From Turnera subulata (taxonomy: Eukaryota > Streptophyta > Magnoliopsida > Malpighiales > Passifloraceae): a DNA stretch of 64,000 nt. Positions 44,195-54,620 of this stretch are shown here, piece after piece. Position 1 is the stretch's first letter; each line of letters begins with the position of its first letter. The stretch lies in assembly GCA_028386065.3 (NCBI GenBank), contig JAKUCV010005692.1:1-64000 (forward strand). Reading direction: 5' to 3'. A program made the position numbers and the translations under genes. A model generated the notes under the pieces. That model ran no database searches, had not been told where the DNA came from, and saw nothing but the letters and a program-made list of their open reading frames with translations.

Positions 44195-45289
44195 GTTCTA
44201 CCCCACTTAACTAAATTTCGTGCTCAAAATTTACATAATAAGTCATACAACCAAGTGCTTAACTGACACAACGAGTGTCACCCGGTATCAAAATACCGTT
44301 GGCCAAAACCACCAAGTAGAACCATCGTGTCCATCAATCATATTTTCAAGCAAGAACTCCGATAAACCAAGTCAATCATCGACTTTAGTCAAACATGATC
44401 TATGGAGCATAAGATCAAAGCATTAACCCAAGAGTCTTATCCAAACATCATCAACATCGATAATACCAGAACCCGTAAACCATTTCGTTTATCATCACTG
44501 AACCAAATATATCCAATTTTTTAATCCATTAAACATATCGTGAGATAACAAAACCCAAAATTATTACCTAAGAAACAAGATCATCACTCCTATTGTGAAT
44601 ACCTCAAGACCAAAAATCCATAATCTACTTCATATTCTGAACCTCAAAGTATTTCCTTTATCACACTCCAATTCAGCCAAAAGTTGTATAATTCCCGGAA
44701 CATACCTTAGGCACTAGAACCCGATCATTACCGAAGTATCACAGTTATAATTCTATACCTTGGATTCCTCCAGATCCATATATCCTTGCTTAACTCATAC
44801 TCATGAATCTATCTCTCAAACCATAATTACCATGATCATCACAATACTTTTGATAAAGAACCCAATTATTACAAGTTCATTCCAACACTTATCATATCAT
44901 ACTCCAAATGTTTAACTCACATCGCCCAAGACAAGCTCACAAATCTAGCTTTATGACCCAAACATTACCAATATCCACAAGAGATTGTGAACCTACACCT
45001 CCACAAGAGTAGTATAATCAAAACCTCCAATTACATCACCGTTAAAAGTCAAACCTCAATACGAACACACTATCTGTATCCTCAACCCGCATATACGCGA
45101 TAACTTCAACAACAATTCAAGATCAAAACTCTTTAATCACAAACACCATCAATACCTCAATTCTCAACCAAGTTAAATACCTCAAGTATCATTGGAAGAC
45201 ATTTTCCCAAATATGCCACTGGGTCAACCTCAAATTAATTCAAGAAATTAACAGCTCGAGCTCAGCAAATCAGACCACGAGGAAGAGGG
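44195..45289 (-). other. Remaining 3' interior of the nested gypsy element
   Basis: AT-rich, no open frame of note and no recognisable chromodomain, integrase or RT wording. It only retains the polypurine tract beside the 3' LTR. At its right edge AGGAAGAGGGCGGCGCAGGC occurs at about 45280 and again at 45356, which marks the deletion junction with the truncated LTR. Confidence 0.55.
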
Positions 45290-46196
45290 CGGCGCAGGCT
45301 CTGAACCCATATCGGTTTAAGTCACAACCCATATGAAGTACAAAAAGAAGAACGAGGAAGAGGGCGGCGCAGGCTTACCGAATGAAGACGAAGGAGGAGC
45401 AGTAGTGGCCCGAATACACGCGCACATTCCTTCTTCCCACCCGCAACGGCGGCGGCGACCGACTTCCGTCCCCGAACTCGAGACGTGCGTCCAACCCGAG
45501 ACGAGCCTTGATCCTTCGGTACTGGACTTCAACAAGCAACCGTTCTCCTACATAAGTACGAGAAGGCGGCGGTGGTTTGCAGAACACAAGCAGCAACGAC
45601 GGCGACTCGATTTAGCAAAAGGAGAGAGATGAGATGGTGAGCTCGGGGAAATAGGGAAAAAAAACTAGAAGAGGATAAAAGGAAGGATTTTCGGGTTTGA
45701 ATATCCTTTGGGTCCTCGATTTGAGGGCAGAAGAAATGGGTGAGATCGTGGGAGTGTGGGAGAGGCAGGAGGCAGCCAAAAATCAGAAAGAAAAAAGAAA
45801 AGAGAAGAGAGGAGAGAGAATAGAGAGACTTTTATACGTGCACCCTAGGGTTAGGGTTTCCCCGAAACGACCTCCCAACCCGTGTTTTGGTCCTTAGTCC
45901 AGTCAACTCCTCTCCTAAAAGTCAAAATGCAACCTTGAATGGGTTTTATCCTTTGTATCTCCCAAAACGACGTAGTTTCTGTTAAAACTACACCAAAGCC
46001 TGTGTTTTATAAAAAAACCCAAATAAAATACAAATTAACCCTGAATATGGATTAATTCCCACATAAATAAATACTTCCAAGGAAACAAAAATAATTTTCT
46101 TGACTATAAATTTCCAAAAATTCTTCGAGGGTAAAATTGGAACTAAAATTCCAAAAATTACATAGAAATTAATAACCGAAAATCCAGGGCGTTACA
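45290..46196 (-). repeat. Truncated 5' LTR of the nested gypsy element
   Basis: Closely matches 43280-44194 of the full LTR (GGTTTAAGTCACAACCCATA; AAACGACGTAGTTTCTGTT) and ends GCGTTACA. The remaining ~2.2 kb of the LTR, primer site, gag and pol are missing. Confidence 0.8.
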
Positions 46197-46417
46197 CTTT
46201 CTTTCTTTGTATTAGGGTTTTCATTGTATTCTGTAGAATCACTTTGCTGATTGATTTGGTTTGCTTAGTTTGTTTATTTAGATCCTGAACTATAAACTGA
46301 AGTTGAATCAGGAGAGGTAAAAAGCTGAGAGTTTACATTCATTTCTTAAAGAGACTGAACACGAGTGTAAACACGTGAGGAGCTTTTTCTACTAACACTT
46401 TCTTGCAGGTTTACATC

Positions 46418-47472
46418 ATGGAATATCCAAGATATGGTAGAAGTCGTTACAATGATGGTTGGCAAAGAGAGACTTCAACTCGTGGTGAATTAAGGAGGCC
46501 AAAAGCTTGAAATTCAACACCTAAGTACTTTAACTATCATGAAGAAGAGTTTTATGGCGAAGAAAATTTTGATTACTATGTACAAGGTGAATATGATGAA
46601 ATCTGGCATCATGACCAACCTAGAGACAGAGGAGGATGAAATGCACATAGAAGATACTATCCACAGGAATGTACTAAGGAGTATCTAGCTGAAAGTGGTG
46701 ATACCTCTCAAGAGTGCATCAAAAGAACAGACGACCTTCAAACAAGTAGCCAAGAGCTTGCTGCAAATATTATGAGACAGTTGAAAGCGCTGCTGAAGCC
46801 AGAGGAAGAGAGGGAGGCTGAGAGCCTTGCAAAAGGTGAGCAAGAGAGAAAGGTTGAGAGCCTTGCAAAAGGAGAGGAGAGCTCAAAAGAAAAATTTGAG
46901 GAGGAAAAAAAAAAGAGGATGACGATTGAGAGAGAGAAAAATAGAGAAAAGAAGCCTCTAAAAAAATTATGTTAAAGGACTCAGACGAGAGAGTGTGTGT
47001 AAAGAAACAATTTGTGATTGCAAAAGAGAGAGATGGGAGGGTTGAATATGAGGAAAAGAAAATTTTGTTTGTACTCTTGTACAAGGAAGCTTGGTTCAAA
47101 TCCAACCTTTACCCTTATCTATCTAGTTTTGTTGTTGTTTCTTTGCAGGATTTTAAGGATGCTTACCCCACGGAGTTGAAGGAACATGGTGAGATAGGGC
47201 TTCATTCTATTTCTAGACCCTTGGTGCAAGTTGCTGTCCAAGTAACAATGAAGGGAGTTCAAGACCTTGGAGTAGGGGATCTTTGGTATCCATTGCAGAG
47301 GTTTGTGCTAGATGGAGGAACAATTGAGCTTTGTGTACTCAATTCAAAGGCACCAATGAGGATATTTAAACCTAGAGCTTGGGGCTGGGTGCATCTCAAG
47401 AAGCTCAAACAATGGAATTCTAAGATTGATCTTGGAGGAGGTGGACCATTCAAATTGATGAAGTGCATTTAA
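46418..47472 (+). pseudogene. Gypsy gag/pol linker and start of RT region, decayed
   Basis: ATG 46418 opens MEYPRYGRSRYNDGWQRETS; stops follow at about 46508 and 46636. A Glu/Lys-rich linker with a repeated AESLAKGE word comes next (46772-46975), then in another frame KKILFVLLYKEAWFKSNLYP and LQDFKDAYPTELKEHGE. The last words match the conserved stretch 'MFVLLYKEA...LQEFEDVFPEE' that comes just before the RT core in many plant gypsy polyproteins. The expected RT (RGIEHQIDF onward) is missing; instead a stretch of unknown origin runs to TAA at 47470. Confidence 0.6.
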
Positions 47473-47559
47473 TGACAAATCTTACAAGCTTCGTTCACAA
47501 GGTGAGTGTAGTGACCATACTACTTTCAATATTACTGAATTTCCTCCTATTGATTTTGT

Positions 47560-47601
47560 AGGTATCGATTCGAGAACGAATCGTTTTGAGGAGGGAGGGA
47601 A
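47560..47601 (+). pseudogene. End of gypsy pol with polypurine tract
   Basis: DFVGIDSRTNRFEEGGNDAN is the typical C-terminal wording (R-[ST]-N-x-F-x-E-G-x-[ND]-D) of plant gypsy polyproteins. The tract GAGGAGGGAGGGAA lies directly before the LTR start TGATGCAAAT at 47602. The frame runs on into the LTR. Confidence 0.65.
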
Positions 47602-48667
47602 TGATGCAAATTACCTAGGCAAGCTTGGAGACTTGGAGAATGGTGCATGCAAAGGGTACATTAGAGGCATCAAAGAGGAGCATGGTAGCGAAGAAAAGCT
47701 TGGAAATTCCAAGCTCACTTTCAGAATCAACTCCAAGATTCGATCTTACCAGAAATTCAAGAAGAGATGGAGATCAAAGCCATGGACGAGAAGAACACAT
47801 GCAGAAATTCTTGGACCGCGTAATTTCGGAAATAAATTCATATCTCGAGCTCTACAACTCGGATTGCTGAGATCTTAGACTCTCTGCAAAGATAAGACAA
47901 AGATCTACAACTTTGAGGCTGAGTCCAAAAGCTGAATCTGCCGTTATCGTTCTTTAAAATTCACTTGAATTCGACGGATAGATTTTGTCCGAAAATTCAA
48001 TTTAGTTTTATTATTTGGGCTTATGTACTTTTAGTTGGATTATTATAATTATTTGGGTCATATTTTGTGGGTTTTAATTTATTAGTTGGGTTATGTTTGT
48101 TGGGTTTTAATTAGTCCAATATGTTGTTGCATTAAAAGTCAAAACCTGGTCCATTATGGGTAGTCAAACTCGATTTGGTTTAGGATCAGAAAGAAAAGTT
48201 TGAGTTGGTTTTGGGCACCTTGTGGCTTACTTATAGGGTTAGAAAAATTTGTTATAGGTTTTTAGGGCTGCAAAAAATGTGAACATGACCATTGATTATT
48301 GATAATAAAAGTTCTCTTTGAGAGTTCTTCAAGCTTGAGTGATTCAAACAACCCGGGAGTGCTGATTCTCTTGGTTCCTTGAGTGTTGATTCTCTTGGTT
48401 TGTAGTAGGAATTTAGATTTACTTATCAGGTTTATTTAATTTGTGGCATGATTCTATTTCCTTGGTGCTAATTTTTGTTTCTCTTGCTGATTAGGATTAC
48501 AGGTGTTGGCACCATCTTCTGTGATTAAAGCTTTCTTGTTTCTTTTCCTGCTGATTGAAGGAGAAATAAGGGGTGGAGAATGCATTAGTTTGATTGAGAT
48601 TGAAGGTTGGGACCACAATTTGATCTGTGGGAATTCCAGTGCTGATTTTTGGGTTTTTGTCGTATCA
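47602..48667 (+). repeat. 3' LTR of the deleted gypsy element
   Basis: 1066 bp, TGATGCAAAT...GTCGTATCA, starting right after the polypurine tract. The last 377 bp match the partial 5' LTR 39871-40283. Bases after 48667 no longer match the internal leader, which fixes the right end. Confidence 0.75.
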
Positions 48668-48725
48668 TACTAAGATGATAATTGGAAATGCCACAAGGAC
48701 ACAATAAATGGTTTTAGAATAGAAA

Positions 48726-48731
48726 TCTATC

Positions 48732-48788
<57 letters not shown>

Positions 48789-49037
48789 CATCTCTCAGGA
48801 GAGATCAAAGAGAAGACACCTGGCAGTTAAGAGTATATAAACAACATATGTGGACATATAAAAATATCAGTTTCTTCTTGCATTTACAATTATTTTATTC
48901 ATTATTTTAGAATTAATTTATTTTTTATCTCTTTTTAAAAATAATGATAAGATGTTGAAAAAATAATCTTTTTTATATTATTATTTTTAGACCAAACCCA
49001 TATTCCAGGCCCGTGTATTGCACGGGATGTGTACTAG
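48726..49037 (+). mobile_element. Small non-autonomous Helitron
   Basis: Starts in A|TCTATCTACTATATATA (the start could also be 48730) and ends with hairpin CCCGTGTATTGCACGGG, then ATGTGTACTAG followed by T. That is a standard Helitron 3' end: a GC-rich stem about 8-10 nt before CTAG. No coding sequence. It contains a (TA)n microsatellite (about 48739-48782). Confidence 0.7.
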
Positions 49038-49074
49038 TCGTATTAAAACAAAAATCCGTGTGTAGAGCGGAAGA

Positions 49075-49120
49075 AATCAATCGACACCCATACCTGTGTA
49101 TAACATGGGTAATTGCCTAG
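49075..49120 (+). other. Second Helitron-type 3' terminus
   Basis: Stem ACCCAT...ATGGGT, then AATTGCCTAG at 49120 followed by T. It sits 83 bp after the first terminus in the same orientation. Confidence 0.55.
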
Positions 49121-49399
49121 TTTCCTTTTATGACTCATCAATCAGAATTCAAGTTGACACATTAATTCTGAATGAAACACCACATTAACTTCCTTCCGCA
49201 CCTTTTTTTGACTGAAAGTTAGTGAGGTATTCAAAAGGGTAAGTGCATAATAATAAAACTTTATATCATATGGTACCTAATTTTTATAATTTTTTTTTGT
49301 GTAGATTGCCACATGTCAGTTTCTTATGAAACTACGTGATGAAATAGCAAAACACCTTGAGTGAAGAGACTGTTATTATCTACCTATTTATTATATATA

Positions 49400-49960
49400 T
49401 CAATATACGTCTCAGGAGAGATTAAAGAAGTGACACCTGGCAAGTTCAAGAGAACGAAAATTAGACTTCACATCATATATCTCTTTTTGCACACAATCAA
49501 GTTTTATTTTACTAAAATAAGAGAACAGATGCGTAAGAGCAAGAAAATGGTCGTTCGATGGAGGCAATCCCACCCCGCACTATTTCGTATATTTCAGCAT
49601 GGAGATATAAAGTCCCCAGGTCTATTCACGGAAAAACACGATATACTCAGCCATATATTTAGATGGTGGCAAGGTATATTGCTATAATAGATATAGCAAT
49701 TTAGATCTCAAGAGAGATTAAAGGGGTTATACCTTGCAAGTTTAAGAGAATGTAAATTAGACATGTGGCTTCACATCATACATCTCTTTTTGCACACAAT
49801 TAAGTTTTATTTTACTAAAAGAAGAGAACAGATGCGTAAGGGCAAGACAAAGGTCGTTCGGTGGAGGCAATCCCACCCTGAAATATTTCGTATATTTCAG
49901 CATGGAGTTATAAAGTCCCCAGGTCTATTCAAAAAAAACAGCCATATATTTCTTCTCTTT
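49400..49960. repeat. Imperfect tandem duplication of about 300 bp
   Basis: 49405-49664 and 49703-49959 share TCACATCATA-ATCTCTTTTTGC, CAGATGCGTAAG-GCAAGA, GGAGGCAATCCCACCC and AAGTCCCCAGGTCTATTC. The opening phrase CTCAGGAGAGATTAAAG also occurs near 48795 inside the small Helitron, so this is probably Helitron-derived sequence. The open frames in it show no recognised domain. Confidence 0.75.
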
Positions 49961-50073
49961 TTTGTTAGGAGTGAGTTTGGGAGAAAGAAAGTGAAGGGGA
50001 AGAAAATGGACAGGCAAGAAGGGAGAAAACAGAGTACAAAGGGCACCAAATACTTGATAATAATGTTTCGTTT

Positions 50074-50214
50074 CGGGTTAATTACGTTTGGACCCCCTGA
50101 ATTCACGTTTATTTTTCGAGAACCACTCGAACTTTTTTTTTCATCAAATCACCACTTGAACTCTCAATTTCGTTCCAATTAGTGCTTCCGTCCATTGGCA
50201 CAAGGTTGCCGTCA
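50074..50214 (+). repeat. Left terminal inverted repeat of the MULE
   Basis: CGGGTTAATTACGTTTGG...CAAGGTTGCCGTCA, 141 bp, the reverse complement of 54471-54611 with about four differences. Confidence 0.93.
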
Positions 50215-50551
50215 ACGTTTGAAAATTTTGAAAAAAAAAAAAACACGTGGACGAATTGGAGGCATTACCTCCACTCCCCATCCTTCCCTCCCTTTTCCCC
50301 CACAGCTTCCCTCCACTTCTTTCCTCCATTTCTTCCTTCTTGCATTTCCCTCCATTTCTCCATGGTTCCCTCCATTTCTCCCCCACTGTTTCCCGCCATC
50401 AAGCCTAAAAATTTTGCCTACACCATAAAAGCTTCCCCTTGCAGATAACTTGCTAGCCAGAACCGACCCTCACTCCTAACAATTTCTCCTTCACCCCAAA
50501 GCACATTACCCATTCATTACCCACACACACAAAGCAACAGAAACATCAACC

Positions 50552-50929
50552 ATGTCCTCAAGTTCTACCAATAGTTCACGCAGCTATGGGAGGAAGGAAG
50601 AGCCCGATTTTCACAGATTTAACAACATCACATGCAAATGCAAGAGAAGAGCTGAGGTGAAGATTTCAGAGTCCCTGGGAAATCCGAAAAAACTGTACTA
50701 CTCCTGTCCACAATGCGGGTTCGTAGGTTGGTGCAAGGCATTAGGTGGTGATTGTGTGAAGATTGAAGGCAACATAAAGGAGGCATGCTTGGAAAGGTTT
50801 CATGCTCTGTTTGTTGCAATGGCAGAACTGAAGACACAGGCCAAGATAGGAATGATGGTGTTGATTCTCATGTTTGGAATGAATGTAATCCTTTGTGTTC
50901 TAGTAATGGTAATTCTGAGTAGGTTGTAA
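50552..50929 (+). CDS. GRF-type zinc-finger protein with C-terminal membrane segment, MULE accessory gene
   Basis: A complete 125-residue ORF. The N-terminus is Ser-rich (MSSSSTNSSRSYGRKEEPDF). A GRF zinc finger spans about residues 28-64: CKCKRRAEVKISES, then GNPKKLYYSC, then CGFVGWCKAL. This agrees with the family pattern of Cys-x-Cys, N-P-[GK]-[RK]-x-[FY]-[FY]-x-C and C-G-F-x-x-W. GRF fingers bind single-stranded nucleic acid in proteins such as topoisomerase IIIa and NEIL3. Residues about 100-123 (MMVLILMFGMNVILCVLVMV) form a hydrophobic, probably membrane-spanning helix. Such short GRF-plus-membrane proteins are abundant in plant genomes. The gene lies wholly between the TIRs, 340 bp from the left one. 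Its role in transposition is unknown. An intron is not needed. Confidence 0.85.
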   Translation: MSSSSTNSSRSYGRKEEPDFHRFNNITCKCKRRAEVKISESLGNPKKLYYSCPQCGFVGWCKALGGDCVKIEGNIKEACLERFHALFVAMAELKTQAKIGMMVLILMFGMNVILCVLVMVILSRL

Positions 50930-51085
50930 AAGTGACAAAGGTAGTGTAATATGCTCTAATTATCCTTTGTGATGCAGTAGTGGTGATTCTGGAATGAAAT
51001 GCATGCTTAATTTCTAAGATTGATTGTGCTGTAAAGTTATTGAACCACTGGGAAGTGACATTGCGCAAGATGTAAAGCAATCAAA

Positions 51086-53430
51086 TTAACCAAACATCAA
51101 ACATAGACCATAAACCCAGAAATATAAAATGGCTTCCATTAGTAATGCCATACATACCACACATAATATAAATTCATAAAGAGTACCAAAAACAGGATAG
51201 GGAAGGTGAGTACCAAAATCTTTCTTTGCTTTCTCCAGCTTGTTCATAATCCTTGGACAAAGCTTCTGTTTGTGCTCTGTGATTAGCTTCTTCTTCTTCA
51301 CAAATCTCAGCATTAATAGCGTGCGAATGCTCTCCATCAAAGTTATGATTGGTTTGTCCCTTGCCTCCAGAATTAATGCATTGAAGCTCTCGGCCAGGTT
51401 GTTGAGAAGCAATTCACACCTTATCCTGGAGCTCATCATATGCCTTGCCCAGAGTCGCAGATCAATTTGCATCAACCAAGAATGAGCTTCCTTCCCTCCA
51501 CCATCAAGTTCCTTCAGTTTATCCATCCAGAAATTGAAACTATTCTCTGTGTAGGCTCTGGCGGCATTCCATAAATAATCCTTGAAGGTCTTGGATGGCC
51601 ACAACTTTCTAAAATTACACCACAGGTGCCTAAGACAGAATCTATGCTCCATAAAGCTCACCTCATTGTCAAATAAGCTTGTCAAACCCTATAACAATAG
51701 AGAAGAAGAATGAAATTAGCATTGTATGAAGACTCATAGTACAGACATGCACAAGTATTAAGAATTGAACAAGTTGAGTTGTTTTCTAAGATTACCTTCT
51801 GCCTGTCTGAAATAAACACCCATCTATTTTCTTGAGGTGAACCAATATCTTCAAATAGCAGGTCCAGAAACCAAGCCCATGAATCCTTGCATTCTGACTC
51901 AACCACAACCCATGCAATCGGATAAATGTTGTCATTGGCATCCTTCCCAACAGCAGCTAGTAGTTGTTGCCCCTTGTATGCACCTTTCAAATGGCAACCA
52001 TCAATGCCTATAAAAGGCCCGCATCCTGCCTTGAAGCCCATCTTGCATGCCCTTAAGCATACATACAGCCTCTGGAACACTCCATTTTCTGAATCCTTCT
52101 TCACACTGCTCCATGGATTGTACTTCAACAGGGCAGCACAGTAGTTGCGTAGGTTGGCATATTGCTCCAGCTCATTACCTTCAATCTGCTTCAGGGCAAG
52201 TACCTTTGCTCTGTAACATTTTCCTGATTTGACAATAAGTTGGTGCTCTCTTCTAAGTCGGCCTTCAAGAACTGTTGGATCAATGCTGGGGTTGTCTCTG
52301 ACATCTTCAATATACTTAGCAGCAATCCATTTGGCATTTGCTTTTCTGTGCTCAAATGATCTGCCACAAGAGTGTGGCCCCCTATACCTCTTCACCATCC
52401 AGCAGTCCTTCTCAGGCCCAAGAGAGCTATGAATACTCCATGGGCAGTTCTTGTGGCATTTTGCAGTAATTCGATCTTTGTCATTCTGAATAAATTTGAA
52501 GTCACGTCCACATTGTAGTGAGTATTCCTTCAAGGCTTCCCTAAGCACCTTGAAGTCCTTGAACTTCATTCCTACCTCAAATTCAATAGCTTCATTCATG
52601 TCAGTAACTTCATCAAATTCTGCAAACTTGTCTCCGGCTTCATCATCTGAGGCAAGTGGACTTCCTAATCTGTCACTGTCATATTCAACCTCTTCTAGTT
52701 CCAGGTTCATGCAATGTGTAGCACCCTGAGATGAGCTTCCTCCCACAGTTGTATGCCTACGCTTCTTCTTGAATCCAATTGCTTCATGCACATGAAATGG
52801 CTGGAAGACATCTTCATATAGATCATCAAAATCTATATCATCCTCATCTGTTTCTTCAAAGTCAGACCCCTCAGAAGGCATATAATCCTCATCCTCATCA
52901 TCCTCATCAAACACAGCTTCCTCTCCATCATTATTTTCTCCTTCATCATCATTTTCTTCTTCACCATCAGCCAATGCCTCATTATCAACTTCATCCTCAA
53001 TCAACTCTACATCATTCCACTCATGCTTCACAAAAACATGAATAGAATCTATCCCTCTCTACTCCATGTCATCCACCACTTCAAGCAGATGCCTTTCATC
53101 CCTTATAGGCTTCAACTCTTGCATCATTTCCTCTTCAAGCTTGTAAAACCACTCAAATGGTGTGAAATACTTGTATTTATTCATCAGGCGCTCCCAATCA
53201 ACTAGAGAGACATAGTCAGCCCCAACCTCACCCTGGATGGATAACCCACCAACATACTCTTTCTCCACAGTGTTATGTTGCCATACCCCACCAAAATGCA
53301 ATGTCCACAGTATTATCATCCTAACATAACACAAACATGACAACAATGTTAACAACAGAGTAATACAAACACCAACTTCAGCACAGACCAACAAAATAAC
53401 CTTACATAAGTATAGGCATAATTGTAACAA
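51086..53430 (-). CDS. MULE transposase, spliced, with one in-frame stop and no SWIM domain seen
   Basis: Three parts in one reading sense. About 53430-53062 gives the N-terminal PB1-like domain of MuDR-type proteins (LHFGGVWQHNTVEKEYVGGL). A single TAG at 53059-53061 interrupts the frame. 53058-51796 gives a long acidic linker, the MuDR DNA-binding region (FKDFKVLREALKEYSLQCGR, KRYRGPHSCGRSFEHRKANA) and the catalytic core (GCGPFIGIDGCHLKGAYKGQ, ending SDRQK). After an intron, 51688-51086 gives GLTSLFDNEVSFMEHRFCLR, NNLAESFNALI and a Lys-rich tail. The two Asp motifs (GIDGCH, SDRQKGL) are the expected DDE catalytic sites. The C-terminal SWIM zinc finger (C-x-C-x(n)-C-x-H) usual in MULE transposases was not found before the gene ends. 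Apart from the TAG the frame is clean. Confidence 0.85.
51689..51795 (-). other. Intron in the MULE transposase
   Basis: Minus-strand donor CAGAAG|GTAATC at 51795 and acceptor TTGTTATAG|GGTTTG at 51689. Removing 107 bp joins SDRQK to GLTSLF, restoring the family's SDRQKGL motif in frame. Confidence 0.85.
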
Positions 53431-54470
53431 CCTTAACCAACAACAAACTCACAGAAGCATCATCAACAAACCACACAAGCATACAGGAACAATTCTAACA
53501 ACCTTAAACCTTAAACACCAATAGAATGAACACAAGCATCATCAAGTAACCAACACAAAAGAACAGTCGCAATTCTGCCAACTCCTATCACCAACAAAAT
53601 GAACATAAAACCAACCATCATCAACCAACCACACACAAGTACACTATTGTAAACCCTAACACGGTATGAGGTATTATCTCATGGAAGATATGGACATATA
53701 ATTCAAAGATACCATCTTATTTCAATCATAACATCGGCCAAGGTTCATGCAGTACAATAAAGAAGACTTATACACAGGTGGAATGCTTACCTCTATTGCT
53801 TCTGTGACTCAAATCGCTCAGTGATGCAATCACCCCCACAACCTTTAAAGTCTCCTCGGTTTTTGCTCACAATCTGTTTAAGAAGAAGAAAAGGGATTAA
53901 CTCCAAATTTTTTTCAAAATTCAGCATCCACAAACTTCACACTTCCTTTAACAACCAATATCGTGTTATGCATGCAACCCTATACTATACACACACTAAA
54001 CGCCCTTTGTAAGTCAAAAAACCCTAAAAGAAATCACTGTTCTTAACTAAACGAACGCAACAACTGAGGAGCAGAATGGAGAAAAGCCAAACCCCTGACC
54101 TTGGTGTTTGACTTCAAGGAGTCTCCCTTTGGCTACCAGGTCCGTCGATCGTGTCTTGCTTTCCCTACGAGACATTGAACTAACCTCGCCCGGCCAGACG
54201 AGACGTCCAGGCACGCGATCGTCTCCTCCTACCCTTCAACCCGTTCTGTGTGTTTGTTTTAATGGAGGTTACTCAGAGCTTCCATGGTGAACCATAGCGA
54301 AGCGAAGAAGAAGAAGAAGATGAAAGGATGTGTGGTTGCTTTCTATTTCAAACTGTGAGAAAGCCGGTGGAGTAATGGGTAAGTTAGGTTGGTTGCACAG
54401 TTCACGAAATTCAAATGGGCGACGACGATTAAGACACGTGTCTCGAATCCGTGACTTCCGTTTCGGTAAC
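53431..54470. other. MULE 5' region of the transposase gene
   Basis: No recognised coding exon. This stretch between the transposase N-terminus and the right TIR probably holds the promoter, leader and possibly a leader intron. A (GAA)n run lies near 54302. Confidence 0.4.
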
Positions 54471-54611
54471 TGACGACAACCTTGTGCCAATGGACGGAAG
54501 CACTAATTGGAACGAAACTGAGAGTTCAGGTGGTGATTTGATGAAAAAAAAAGTTCGAGTGGTTCTCGAAAAATAAACGTGAATTCAGGGGGTCCAAACG
54601 TAATTAACCCC
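54471..54611 (-). repeat. Right terminal inverted repeat of the MULE
   Basis: Minus-strand GGGGTTAATTACGTTTGG...; mirrors 50074-50214. The flanking target duplicate follows at 54612-54620. Confidence 0.93.
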
Positions 54612-54620
54612 GTTTCGTTT

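Larger units (their letters stand above)
41054..46196 (-). mobile_element. Nested gypsy element, mostly LTR, TSD CTTTC
   Basis: It begins TGAAACGCCC (41054) and ends GCGTTACA (46196), flanked on both sides by CTTTC (41049-41053 and 46197-46201). In minus-strand order: a truncated 5' LTR (46196 to about 45290), about 1.1 kb of interior without recognised coding sequence (45275-44195), a polypurine tract (AAGTGGGGTAGAAC) and a full 3' LTR (44194-41054). The LTR start TGTAA[TC]GCCC-x-GGATTTTCGG is of the kind seen in Tekay/Del-type chromoviruses, so that assignment is an inference. Gag and pol are gone. Confidence 0.8.
39871..48667 (+). mobile_element. Internally deleted Ty3/gypsy element, interrupted by a nested gypsy element
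   Basis: Partial 5' LTR (39871-40283), Met-type primer binding site, leader, nested element 41054-46196, gag and RT-start remnants (46418-47472), end-of-pol remnant with polypurine tract (47560-47601) and 3' LTR (47602-48667). The leader reads continuously if the nested element and one CTTTC are removed. Protease, most of RT, RNase H and integrase are missing. Confidence 0.75.
50074..54611. mobile_element. Mutator-like element (MULE) with two convergent genes, TSD GTTTCGTTT
   Basis: Two nearly identical 141-bp inverted ends bound 4.5 kb of DNA, flanked by the same 9 bases GTTTCGTTT on each side (50065-50073 and 54612-54620), the length typical of Mutator insertions. Inside are a GRF zinc-finger gene reading rightward (50552-50929) and a MULE transposase reading leftward (53430-51086). 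Their 3' ends face each other and each starts near one terminal repeat. The TIRs differ at only about four positions by eye, so insertion was fairly recent. Confidence 0.93.

Noticed and set aside
48739..48782. (TA)n tract as a functional feature
   Set aside because: A plain AT microsatellite near a Helitron 5' end; nothing beyond simple repeat expansion can be supported.
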